A DNA stretch of 34,333 nucleotides from contig CAJXFK010000016.1 of the NCBI GenBank assembly GCA_913052575.1, forward strand, positions 1 to 34,333, given 5' to 3'. The stretch comes from an uncultured Planctomycetaceae bacterium (lineage in GTDB: Bacteria; Planctomycetota; Planctomycetia; Pirellulales; UBA1268). The position numbers were made by a program, and so were the translations under genes. Below are positions 18,697-28,261 of the stretch, one piece after another (the stretch's first letter is position 1; every line of letters begins with the position of its first letter). The notes beneath the pieces were generated by a model that saw only the letters and a program-made list of their open reading frames with translations, was not told the origin of the DNA and did not search any database.

Positions 18697-20493
18697 CTAA
18701 CGAACTGGGTCAAAAAGAATCGCATGTAGGCTTGCCCGTTCAAGGTCTCCTTCGAGACATTGGACAAATACCCGATGCCTGCCGCTCTCTCGAAATTTAA
18801 GCCACCCAATCGGAAACGTCTGGTAGTTATGCGAAGAGTTTTGTTGGTTTTGAATAGATTTTCCACCATCAATACCGACCCGCCAAACAAGCCTTCCTTC
18901 TCCAGCATAATTTAGTGATACCTGATATTCACCAGGGATAAGAACATCGACTTCCCAAGACAATTCAGCTTCAGTATCAAACCCATGGCCGTGCACAATC
19001 CGTTTCCATTCACCAAACTTTTCCATCCAACGTTTCTCTGACTTTTTTAATCCGCCGACATCAGCAAACTCCACGGGTAGTCTTGTAATTGCCTCAGGAT
19101 CAATCGTGAGAGCTGGATCAATTATTGGGATTTCAGTGAAATTCAATTCAATGACCGACGCTAGCACCTCTGGAGCTTTCGCCGGGACACGAATAACTAT
19201 GTGTTTACCGCGACGCTCGCAGACAAGATCAACGGACCCACTACTTTGTAACAATTTCACCCGTTCAACGTCCTGCTGAACATTTGGAAGATAGAGCTCA
19301 CCAGATTTTGGCCAATGAAAAACTGAAAGGGAAAATGTCTTATTTTTTCGGGTCACATCACCCCAAGGCATTGCATGCTGCCAAGGCGAACCTTCAACGT
19401 CGTACACAACCTGTGGATAGCGAGCAATCCACTCACCAGCAGCACGCAGCGATTCGGCACATCGCAAAGAAACACTTCCGTCGCCACGCGGACCTATATT
19501 CAACATATATGTGCCACCTCTGGCAACGCAGGCAATGAGACGTTCAAGTATTTGTTTTGGTGATTTCCAGTTTTCGTCATACCACGCATATGCCCACGAA
19601 TCGTTTGTGGTATCAACGCTTTCCCATAGCCCATCAATATTAACGATAGGCACTTCCATATCACCAAGCGTCTGATAATCGCCAAGCCCATGGCCAGCAC
19701 GCCCAGACACGAGTGCTCGAGGCTGGTTTTGGTGTACCACTTCGACAAGCTTTTCAACATAGTGTTTCGGCATTGCTCCAGGTGTATCAAACCACACAAT
19801 TTCTATCGGACCGTATTGCGTTGTGATCTCCCTAACCTGAGGCAGACATTTCTTCTCAAAATAATCATCGAAGGTTGCAGGCTTACCATTCGCATCCACT
19901 TTTGGACCATTTCCGCCCCCCGGAAACGTCCAGTCTTGATTGTGGGAATAATAAAACCCAAAACCAAGCCCCTGATTACGGCAAGCCGCTGCCAGATCCT
20001 TCATTGGATCTTTGCTCCAAGGAGTTGCGTCCACAATATTAAAGTCGCATGCCTTTGATTCATACATGGCGAAGCCATCATGGTGCTTGGCAGTGATAAC
20101 TATATATTTCATCCCTGCATCACGGGCGAGCTTTGCAATGGCATCTGCATCAAAATCGACAGGATTGAATGTCTTTGCAAGTTCCTTGTACTCGGCAATA
20201 GGAATACCAGCCATCCGCTGATTCATGATCCATTCGCCTATACCGTAATAGGTTTTCCCATCTACCTTATTGCCTAACTGGGAGTACAGCCCCCAATGAA
20301 TAAACATTGCGTAATTGCCCTGATCAAAGAGCTGCCCCCTGCTTGCATTTTCAGCCCTGAGCTTGATGACACGTGCACCCCACAAACCATCCATAGACTG
20401 CTTATTATTGACACTCTCAACAGCATTACTTTCATGAATAAAACTGATAGAAAAGATTGCGACCGACACGAAAACAAGAATGCTGATTCTCAT
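18697..20493 (-). CDS. Secreted alpha-L-fucosidase (GH29)
   Basis: Signal peptide; YAMFIHWGLYSQLG, YIVITAKHHDGFAMYESK, FGFYYSHNQDW, IEIVWFDTPG (nucleophile Asp region). Confidence 0.9.
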   Translation of the reverse strand: MRISILVFVSVAIFSISFIHESNAVESVNNKQSMDGLWGARVIKLRAENASRGQLFDQGNYAMFIHWGLYSQLGNKVDGKTYYGIGEWIMNQRMAGIPIAEYKELAKTFNPVDFDADAIAKLARDAGMKYIVITAKHHDGFAMYESKACDFNIVDATPWSKDPMKDLAAACRNQGLGFGFYYSHNQDWTFPGGGNGPKVDANGKPATFDDYFEKKCLPQVREITTQYGPIEIVWFDTPGAMPKHYVEKLVEVVHQNQPRALVSGRAGHGLGDYQTLGDMEVPIVNIDGLWESVDTTNDSWAYAWYDENWKSPKQILERLIACVARGGTYMLNIGPRGDGSVSLRCAESLRAAGEWIARYPQVVYDVEGSPWQHAMPWGDVTRKNKTFSLSVFHWPKSGELYLPNVQQDVERVKLLQSSGSVDLVCERRGKHIVIRVPAKAPEVLASVIELNFTEIPIIDPALTIDPEAITRLPVEFADVGGLKKSEKRWMEKFGEWKRIVHGHGFDTEAELSWEVDVLIPGEYQVSLNYAGEGRLVWRVGIDGGKSIQNQQNSSHNYQTFPIGWLKFRESGRHRVFVQCLEGDLERASLHAILFDPVR

Positions 20494-20733
20494 TCAGTAA
20501 CCCTTCTATAAAAACGCAGAGATCGTATTCATGCCCCTAAGATACAGCAAAACAGAGGTGAGTATCATCCGAGTAAAACTACACATCCGGCATAATAATG
20601 AACGGCCCATATCGAACTAAATATCCTCTGAAGTTTAGTCACCCTATCCTTTCTCTCAATCGGGAGAACACATGACACTCAACATACCGATCGCCATACT
20701 ATCACCGAACGACCGACACCTACGTCATCTCAC

Positions 20734-21486
20734 TTAAAGCTTCAATGCTCGTTGTCGATAATGCTCATCGGTTCGATTTGAGATTCGGTCAACATCCTCA
20801 GCGCTCATAAAAGTAGGCCCTCCCAATGCGGCTGCTCCCACAAAAATTTCTGCAGCCTTGTGAGCCATTAGCATCGCTGCTTTCACAGCCCCCGAGGTCT
20901 TGCCAAGAGTGATAATGCCATGATTTTCAAGCAGAATTACGCGAGGGGCACAGCCAAAATCATCGAGATACGTATCGGTCGCAAGACGAATTGATTTGGA
21001 CAGCGACAATCCAGGATCGGTGTAAGGAATAAGCACCGAGCGAGCACCACAGCACACAATTTCATCAGGAAAAAGCTTTCGTGTTGCAAATTGACTCGCA
21101 CGTGGTGAACAGAGAATCTGATTCACTGCGATACTATGCGTATGACCAACAAAATGGATACCCTCCAGCGACAACAGATACGCATGAAACAGAGTCTCGA
21201 CAGACGGCTTTTTTGCTGATACGTCAACTCGACTCGCCAAAAGCAAGTCTTCAATTACCTGATCTGACATCGTATCTTGATCAAGCATGGGAAGAAGAGA
21301 ATCAAACCTGCACGCAACAAGATCCTCGCTCGTGAGTGTCTGAAGGCAACTACCACTCGCTTTGACAAGAAACGTGTGCTCGTCAATCCGAGCCGATGTG
21401 TTTCCTTCACCAAGAATAGCCAACTGTCGCTTCTCTTCACCAAGAAAATGTGAGAGTTCTAACAGAGTATCTTGAGTTGTCGACAT
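20734..21486 (-). CDS. Class II aldolase/adducin domain protein (sugar-phosphate aldolase)
   Basis: LGEGNTSARIDEHTFLVKASG, FVGHTHSIAVNQIL, VILLENHGIITLG. Resembles the aldolase half of RhaD/YuxG fusions more than compact FucA. Confidence 0.8.
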   Translation of the reverse strand: MSTTQDTLLELSHFLGEEKRQLAILGEGNTSARIDEHTFLVKASGSCLQTLTSEDLVACRFDSLLPMLDQDTMSDQVIEDLLLASRVDVSAKKPSVETLFHAYLLSLEGIHFVGHTHSIAVNQILCSPRASQFATRKLFPDEIVCCGARSVLIPYTDPGLSLSKSIRLATDTYLDDFGCAPRVILLENHGIITLGKTSGAVKAAMLMAHKAAEIFVGAAALGGPTFMSAEDVDRISNRTDEHYRQRALKL

Positions 21487-21549
21487 AATGCTTCCGTGTC
21501 TTTACAAAGTACAAACACTCATACCACCTCTACTTATACAACACCTTCT

Positions 21550-23385
21550 CTACACACGACCGTAGAGAGGACCAAAAGCCTCACAGGCTCTAAAGTCAGC
21601 TCCTTCAAGACCATCAGTACCAAAAGCATTCCATGCACTTGGCCGGAACACTCTATCAGCTGCCACATTATGCATGTAGACGGGAATTCTGAGGATAGAT
21701 GCCAACGTTATGAACAAATGCCCGACGTGGCCGGCAGTCATCACACAGTGGTTTGCACCCCAATGATTCATGACCTCATATGTGGAAGTAAACGCGCCCC
21801 GCCCAGTAATTGTCGGGGCAAACCAGGTGGTTGGCCATGTTGGATTCGTTCGCTGATCAAGAACGTCGTGAACTGACTCGGGGAGTTCAACCGTATAGCC
21901 CTCTGCAATCTGAATTGCTGGCCCGAGACCTGCTACCAAATTAATACGAGTCATGGTTGCCGGCATGCCTCCGAGGGTCCGATACCGGGTGCTCAGACCA
22001 CCCCCAGGAAAGTATTCTGTGATCGATGGATGCCAGGTTGTTGCCTGAAGGCACTTCGTTGCTTCGTCATCAGTTATCTCCCAGAACGGCTTCATTGTCG
22101 GCGTGCCGTCTTGATCCATTTGTTGCCCCGTACCATCAAGTGCCGCCGGCCCAGAATTAATAAGATGGAGCAAGCCATCAGCTGCTGCCCCCTCTAACTG
22201 ATAGCCTTCACAGGCTCCGGCAACTGCCTCGGGACTCCAATACGTACGCAAATCAGCAAAAATTTGCGCGGTGTTGGTAAGCAAGTGCCCACACAGCATA
22301 GTAGCTGCATTGAGAGCATCATTCTCGGTGGCAACGATATAGGGTGCCCGCTTACCATTCCAGTCAAAAGAGGTATTGAGTATGGCTTCAAGAAAATCAC
22401 CATTCGGAAAATGATCGGTCCATTGTCGCTGGCCCTGAAACCCAGCGGCAATTGCACCGTGTCCCTGTGCCTGTTCCTGGAGCCCCATCTCAGCAAGTCG
22501 CTTGTTGCCAACCATCAAATCACGAGCAATCAAACACATTTTTACGGAGTCGGACCACTCCGAATCAAGATGCTCGCGGGATCGTTTCGTTTCGTCGCTA
22601 TTGTAGTCATCACCCTCCGGGCAATTTTCTTTCACCCAGGCAAGAGCCTCCTCGCACTCATCATGATCAAACTGCCCTTTGTTCATGCGCCCGACAAACT
22701 CGGTCATGTCGATGTCTTCAACTCGCATGCCGAACCATTTTTCCCAAAACGCATAGTCAACCATTGAGCCAGCAATGCCCATCGAAGTACCGCCCATCGA
22801 TAAATAGGCTTTGCCCCTCATCAACGCAGCGGCAAGACCACATCGGGCAAAATCGAGGATTTTACTCCGCACATCAGCGGGCATATGAGCGTCACCAGCG
22901 TCCTGTACGTCTCGACCATATATCCCAAATGCGGGAATACCCTTCTGGCTGTGTCCTGCAAGTACTGCAGCGAGATACACAGCACCCGGACGTTCGGTAC
23001 CATTGAATCCAAATACTGCCTTCGGCCGTAACGGATCCATGTCCATGGTCTCACTTCCGTAGCACCAACAGGGTGTTACCGTCAGTGAGACTCCTACGTT
23101 TTCTCGACGAAACAAGTCATCACACGCACTGGCCTCAGCAACTCCACCGATGCATGTTTCCGCTATGACGCAGTCTACTGGTGCACCATTTGGATAGCGC
23201 AGCTCACTGGACACCAATTCTGCTACACGGCTGGCCAGATTCATCGTCTGGTCTTCCAACGATTCACGAACTCCACCAAGTCGGCCATCAATTGTTGGCC
23301 GAATACCAATTCTCGGGAGGACACCATTCCAAATTGTGGGGACTGTACTCATGGATATTCTCTCATCAAAAAAATTCTTGAACAA
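21550..23385 (-). CDS. fucI: L-fucose isomerase
   Basis: [41 protein letters not shown]; length and order typical of FucI. Start probably 23352. Confidence 0.93.
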   Translation of the reverse strand: MFKNFFDERISMSTVPTIWNGVLPRIGIRPTIDGRLGGVRESLEDQTMNLASRVAELVSSELRYPNGAPVDCVIAETCIGGVAEASACDDLFRRENVGVSLTVTPCWCYGSETMDMDPLRPKAVFGFNGTERPGAVYLAAVLAGHSQKGIPAFGIYGRDVQDAGDAHMPADVRSKILDFARCGLAAALMRGKAYLSMGGTSMGIAGSMVDYAFWEKWFGMRVEDIDMTEFVGRMNKGQFDHDECEEALAWVKENCPEGDDYNSDETKRSREHLDSEWSDSVKMCLIARDLMVGNKRLAEMGLQEQAQGHGAIAAGFQGQRQWTDHFPNGDFLEAILNTSFDWNGKRAPYIVATENDALNAATMLCGHLLTNTAQIFADLRTYWSPEAVAGACEGYQLEGAAADGLLHLINSGPAALDGTGQQMDQDGTPTMKPFWEITDDEATKCLQATTWHPSITEYFPGGGLSTRYRTLGGMPATMTRINLVAGLGPAIQIAEGYTVELPESVHDVLDQRTNPTWPTTWFAPTITGRGAFTSTYEVMNHWGANHCVMTAGHVGHLFITLASILRIPVYMHNVAADRVFRPSAWNAFGTDGLEGADFRACEAFGPLYGRV

Positions 23386-23401
23386 TGAAAACTCTCATCA
23401 A

Positions 23402-24811
23402 TCAGCTCTCTACGGCAGGCTTCGGAGAAAACAAGGCAACCGCAAAGCCAAAAACTGCAACCACCACAAAGCAACTCAGTGGAAGGAAAAACGAGAGGCG
23501 TACTGGCTCAAGCATCTGACCAGCGATGGTCATGCCGTCGCCATCAATTATTGCACCTTGTAAACGTGGCATAAACGCACCACCAACAATTGCAAAAATC
23601 AAACCCGCTGATCCTAATTTCGCATCATTTGGGCTGAGTCCGTTCAGGGCAATTCCATAAATTGTTGGAAACATGAGCGACATACAAGCAGACACACCGA
23701 CTAGACAGTAAAGACCTGTGAACCCCTGCAGGAAGATTGCCCCGGCAGTCAGCAGACCACCTCCCACAGCGAGTACACCAAGCAACAAGCCGGGAGCCAT
23801 GTATTTCAGTATGAACGTACAGATAAAACGACTCGCAAGAAAAATACCCATGGCAAGAATGTTGTAATTCTGTGCTTGGGCAGCACTTAATCCCACAAGC
23901 GTCATTCCATAGTGAATAACAAATGTCCAAGTCATTATCTGTGCACCAACATAGAAAGTTTGTGCAATAACACCCCCGACATACTGCCAATTTGTAAACA
24001 GGTTCTGAGCGAGCGTCATAACGTGAATCTCTTCATCTTCCTGCCCTGTGTCCGGCAGCCTCGAAATAACAAAAAGCAGCAGGACAGCGAGTACGACTAA
24101 AGCGATAACTACATAAGGGGTCCTGACAACTGCTAAATCATGGGAGACCATTGCCTCATACTTCTGCGGTTCCGCCGTTGCAGAATCTTCCATTGCTTTG
24201 GTTATGAGTTTATCGACATCACTGGGCAGCATCGTTGCATATTCTGGATGTCTCGCAATCTCGGCCTCTCGAAATTGTGAGACTTCAAGCCCCGGGAGAA
24301 TGAACATGCTCGCCACCACCATGCCGGTAAGAGACCCAATTGGATTAAATGCTTGAGCCAGGTTTAGTCTTTGCGTTGCAGTACTTCGTGGCCCCATTGA
24401 GAGGATATACGGATTGGCCGTTGTCTCCAAGAAAGCAAGGCCAAACGTCAGAATGTAGAAACCCACAAGGAAGACATTAAATTCCATCATCAAGCTTGCT
24501 GGAATAGTCATCGCAGCACCTACTGCATAGAGAAGCAGCCCAATAATAATCCCAGACTTGTACGACACTTTTCGAATAAGCAGTGCTGCTGGAATCGCCA
24601 TCGTGGCATATCCACCATAGAAGGCCCATTGCACTAAGCTGCTTTGTGCATTGGAAATAAGGAATATTTCTTTAAAGGCACGAACGAGTGGATTAGTGAT
24701 GTCGTTCGCAAATCCCCATAACGCAAACAATGACGTTACAAGAATGAACGGTACAACGAACTGTTTCGGAACAACCGACTCTCGCGACGTCGATATTGTT
24801 GATTCCTCCAT
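23402..24811 (-). CDS. fucP: L-fucose:H+ symporter-like MFS permease
   Basis: FILVTSLFALWGFANDITNPLV, GLAFLETTANPYIL, RLNLAQAFNPIGSLTG: FHS-family motifs; polytopic. Confidence 0.9.
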   Translation of the reverse strand: MEESTISTSRESVVPKQFVVPFILVTSLFALWGFANDITNPLVRAFKEIFLISNAQSSLVQWAFYGGYATMAIPAALLIRKVSYKSGIIIGLLLYAVGAAMTIPASLMMEFNVFLVGFYILTFGLAFLETTANPYILSMGPRSTATQRLNLAQAFNPIGSLTGMVVASMFILPGLEVSQFREAEIARHPEYATMLPSDVDKLITKAMEDSATAEPQKYEAMVSHDLAVVRTPYVVIALVVLAVLLLFVISRLPDTGQEDEEIHVMTLAQNLFTNWQYVGGVIAQTFYVGAQIMTWTFVIHYGMTLVGLSAAQAQNYNILAMGIFLASRFICTFILKYMAPGLLLGVLAVGGGLLTAGAIFLQGFTGLYCLVGVSACMSLMFPTIYGIALNGLSPNDAKLGSAGLIFAIVGGAFMPRLQGAIIDGDGMTIAGQMLEPVRLSFFLPLSCFVVVAVFGFAVALFSPKPAVES

Positions 24812-24890
24812 GCCAAACCTCCTATATGATCACCACTCAAATTTCACCAATCGAACGCTCATGCTTCAACTGGACAAATCCCCAAATGTA

Positions 24891-24912
24891 TTACAGCCCT
24901 TTGTTGTAACAA
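24891..24912. promoter_or_regulatory. Inverted repeats TTACA-N9-TGTAA and TTGTT-GT-AACAA upstream of fucP
   Basis: Read directly; about 80-100 bp upstream of the fucP ATG. Confidence 0.3.
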
Positions 24913-25177
24913 ACCACACACTACCCGCGATAGGAGGGGCCCGACTTTCCAGAACTTATTGCAACTCATGCAAACACCTGATTTATCAGCAGTTCGTTTA
25001 AACACGCACGCCATGTTCATGGCTTTCATATTATGCATGTTTGTCATTGATTATATGAATACAAAAGAGCATTCTCTCGGACACATTCCCCAAAGCACTA
25101 GGAGAGGCGGCACTCAAACAAGATATCGAAGACCCAAAGTATCAGCATGGCAGCTCTGTAGACCTCCATCACGAAAG

Positions 25178-26236
25178 CTACTGTGACTGATTTTTTTCAC
25201 AGTCGTCGTCTGCCGGAACCGAGGGTCCCACCTCATCAACGGGATGTGTATACAAGTAGCGCCACACTGATTCGTGCATATACTTGCCACCCTTGCTTTG
25301 AAATGCCCGACTGCCCGGCTGCACACTGCCGTGTGCTTTTTTTTCATTACCACCCACATCGAAGTCAGTAATCAAGCGACGCGTGTTTTGATATGGAGGC
25401 CGTGAGTTATCGACATTGACAATCGGGCCATACTGATTCATTCCCAACATTTCCCAACTGCGACAATAGTGATCCGCTTTCCATCCACTATCGAGAACGT
25501 GCGTGAATCCAAAATAGCGATTTGTGGGGGTTGCCGAGGGCAGGGCCTGCCACATCTGATATTGATCACGGGGACCACACAACGTAACGACGCGACTGAC
25601 TTTGACATACTTTGCGAACCGTGCAGCGGTGGTGGAGCCATGCGAACTGCCAGAAACAATAACTTTTTCCCAATTGATTCCCTTTCTATCTGCATTCAAA
25701 AATTGCCCCCAGTCGCCTTCGGGATTAGCGTGCTCTAACCACTTAACAAATTGGTAGGCACGTTCCATCATGCCGTCAGGTTTCGGAATACTGACCTCAT
25801 CACTGAAATCTGTTCCTGTCGCTGCTTCTAACCGAATATTTCCGCGACAGTGTGGACCAACGGGTTTCTCTTGGCAACAAACGGAAAACCACGACCTCGC
25901 ATACTCCACTTGCACTGCATGTAACCCGTAGTCAGCAAGACGATCAAAGAGAGCTTGATTGTGACTCATGAGCCAGATAACAAGCTTGCCACGCTGAGGG
26001 ACCGACGTATCAACAATTGCATTTTGAACATCAGCAGGCTTACCACTGGCGGTTTCAAGTACGAATTTGATTTCCGGATGTGACCGTACTCGACGATCGA
26101 TGGCACTCGCTCTCACTTGCAGTTCATAACGCTTGGGTTTTGATGTAATCTGTTCTGCCAATACGAGTTGCCCGCACGTTACATATAATGCGACTCCAGT
26201 GAACACAAACACTGAGAAACTAATCTTGGTCCCCAT
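25178..26236 (-). CDS. Secreted alpha/beta-hydrolase, BPSS1187-like
   Basis: Signal peptide; nucleophile elbow SGSSHGSTTAARFA; LVIWLMSHNQALFDRLADYGLHAVQVEYA. Confidence 0.65.
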   Translation of the reverse strand: MGTKISFSVFVFTGVALYVTCGQLVLAEQITSKPKRYELQVRASAIDRRVRSHPEIKFVLETASGKPADVQNAIVDTSVPQRGKLVIWLMSHNQALFDRLADYGLHAVQVEYARSWFSVCCQEKPVGPHCRGNIRLEAATGTDFSDEVSIPKPDGMMERAYQFVKWLEHANPEGDWGQFLNADRKGINWEKVIVSGSSHGSTTAARFAKYVKVSRVVTLCGPRDQYQMWQALPSATPTNRYFGFTHVLDSGWKADHYCRSWEMLGMNQYGPIVNVDNSRPPYQNTRRLITDFDVGGNEKKAHGSVQPGSRAFQSKGGKYMHESVWRYLYTHPVDEVGPSVPADDDCEKNQSQ

Positions 26237-26729
26237 CTCTTATCTACTTTCGTATTGAATTGCATCTGCCTAGCTACCACACACCTGGGTCGCCTGACAT
26301 ATCATAGTTATTTGACAACGATCACATGTTTCAAGAAAGCACAAAGCACTTAAAAAATCGGTAGTCATGCAGGTCACGAATCTCCGAACACTGCGACACA
26401 CGATAATGATCATGGGACTCGATTACAACTTTTCCATAAACCATTCGGGTTTAGCCGACTGTAGCTCGGGAGCATCCAAACTGAAGAGCAAGTTGAAGAG
26501 CAAAATAAAACGAATAGAACAACCGTCACTAGAAATCTCGTGATATTTCAACTCATTTTTGGTGAGCAAAAAAACGGAGAACATGGATCAGGCCCCGCCT
26601 CCTGCCTGACTTGTTCGTCGAAGGTTCGCATCCAGCAACAACGAAGCCACCAGCCTCATCGCTTCACAAACGCACTGTTGAACAAGCAGCCGCGTAGGAC
26701 CTGAACACCAGCCTTCGACTGACCGTGCT

Positions 26730-27551
26730 TCATGCCGCTGCTGCATGGAGTCGTTCATAAATCTGCTCGATATCGTCTGCCTGAATAGTCGTATCAGGCT
26801 GGCTCCCTGCAACAACTTGAGCCATACCGACAAGACGAAAGACATCTTCTAGAATTCCACCAGTTATTTGATGAACGACCACCCACGCGCTCTCTGAGCA
26901 TGCATGGCCATTCGTGGCCAGCCGAGTTTCTACAATGCTTCGTGTCTCAGAAAGCGAAAGTGGATGAATTACTGAACGTAACAAAACCTTATCAAGCAAT
27001 CCACGATCTCGAGATAACAGCGTCATCAAACGACCCCGCCCACCAAGAACAACTGAAGCCCTTGGCGCCTGCAGCCATATTGCTTCAGAAACAGACCCCA
27101 ACAGATCAACTGTTGCGAGATGACAATTATCAATGACGACAACAACGTTACCGGTAGCTCGACATGCCGCAAACTGCGAAGAAACTTCGGCTTGCCTCAC
27201 ATCAATATGCACAACATGCGATGCTCCATAAAGCTTCGTTACAAGAGCACTCATAACGGTTGACACACCGGAACCGCCAGGACCACAAAGGACTGCAAGG
27301 CTCGACTCCTGCAAGACAGCGTACTGCAAGCGTGCAAGAGCAGCACGCTGAGAATGAAATAGTTGTATCGCAGAGGGCTGAGTTTTTATTCCACCAACCA
27401 CCACCCCAGAAGGTGACCTTAACCCAGGAGCCCCAGAACGACTTCTCTGCGAGTCCTTAGACATCAATGGCTTTGCTTGATTCAACATCGCGATCTCCAG
27501 CATTAGGCAACCTGGCAGGAATCTGCAGAATCTTGTGACCGTGAACCACAT
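26730..27551 (-). CDS. ExeA-like AAA ATPase with degenerate Walker motifs
   Basis: LCGPGGSGVSTVMSAL (Walker A Lys->Val), VVVVIDNCHLA (Walker B Glu->Asn), SLSETRSIVETRLATNG C-terminal pattern. Start probably 27488. Confidence 0.7.
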   Translation of the reverse strand: MWFTVTRFCRFLPGCLMLEIAMLNQAKPLMSKDSQRSRSGAPGLRSPSGVVVGGIKTQPSAIQLFHSQRAALARLQYAVLQESSLAVLCGPGGSGVSTVMSALVTKLYGASHVVHIDVRQAEVSSQFAACRATGNVVVVIDNCHLATVDLLGSVSEAIWLQAPRASVVLGGRGRLMTLLSRDRGLLDKVLLRSVIHPLSLSETRSIVETRLATNGHACSESAWVVVHQITGGILEDVFRLVGMAQVVAGSQPDTTIQADDIEQIYERLHAAAA

Positions 27552-28261
27552 TCCATCTCACCTGAAAAGGTTACAACCTCGCCTATTGGAAAGACGCCTA
27601 GCTCTCCGAGGAGTTGCTGCCGGTGAGGGCAGGGCGGCACGTCCGCGTGACGAACTAACAGTACCGCATCACAACCAAATACTCGTGATGCCATCTCTCT
27701 CCTTCGGAATGGACCACGAGTAAACCAGATGCCGGCATCTACCAGGACAATGCTTTGCTTGCTGCTTGGAACACTCGTGCGTGCTTGATCTCGATGCCAC
27801 GCCACCGACTGAGAGTCATCAATTAATTCGCACCAAAGCTCCTGCATGGTATCGAGACATCGTACCTGCCAACCTGACGCATTGAGGATGGTGAACAAAC
27901 CTTGCGCGATCGTTGTCCGTCCCTCCTGAACCCGATGGCCAGCAATTGCGATTACACGATGACCACCTTCCTGAGCTTCGATAACGCGATCAGTGATTGC
28001 TTTCCACTGCGATGGTAACGCTGCCAACAAACCGGCCAGAGTATCGCTGAAATTTTTACCTTTACAACCGACCTTACCCTTCGATGTGTCTTGGTTCCGA
28101 TTTACTACTTGTGTTTTCTGAGGAATCCTCTCACCGCTTTGTTTTGCAACTGAGACAGCAGTGACTTCTTCTGACTCCAGACCTGCCGCCCCCGACGCAC
28201 GCTGTCGTGTTATCGACACTTGTTGATCTATAAAGCTTTGATCGAGACGGTCGAATTCCAT
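27503..28261 (-). CDS. CpsD/CapB (BY-kinase)-like P-loop protein, degenerate Walker A
   Basis: VIAIAGHRVQEGRTTIAQGLFTILNASGWQVRCLD and SIVLVDAGIW align with the CpsD architecture; no Tyr-rich tail. Confidence 0.65.
   Translation of the reverse strand: MEFDRLDQSFIDQQVSITRQRASGAAGLESEEVTAVSVAKQSGERIPQKTQVVNRNQDTSKGKVGCKGKNFSDTLAGLLAALPSQWKAITDRVIEAQEGGHRVIAIAGHRVQEGRTTIAQGLFTILNASGWQVRCLDTMQELWCELIDDSQSVAWHRDQARTSVPSSKQSIVLVDAGIWFTRGPFRRREMASRVFGCDAVLLVRHADVPPCPHRQQLLGELGVFPIGEVVTFSGEMECGSRSQDSADSCQVA

Noticed and set aside
22264-23006. Plus-strand ORFs of 167 and 184 aa inside fucI
   Set aside because: Antisense shadow ORFs to a strongly supported FucI coding frame; no recognisable domain.
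26480-26510. Short repeat GAAGAGCAAGTT/GAAGAGCAAAAT
   Set aside because: Only two short imperfect copies; not informative.
26620-26650. GGTTCGCATCC resembling a tRNA T-arm
   Set aside because: No matching acceptor, D or anticodon arms around it.
26588-26845. 85-aa minus-strand ORF overlapping the ExeA-like 3' end
   Set aside because: Partly overlaps the better supported ExeA-like frame; composition looks non-protein-like.
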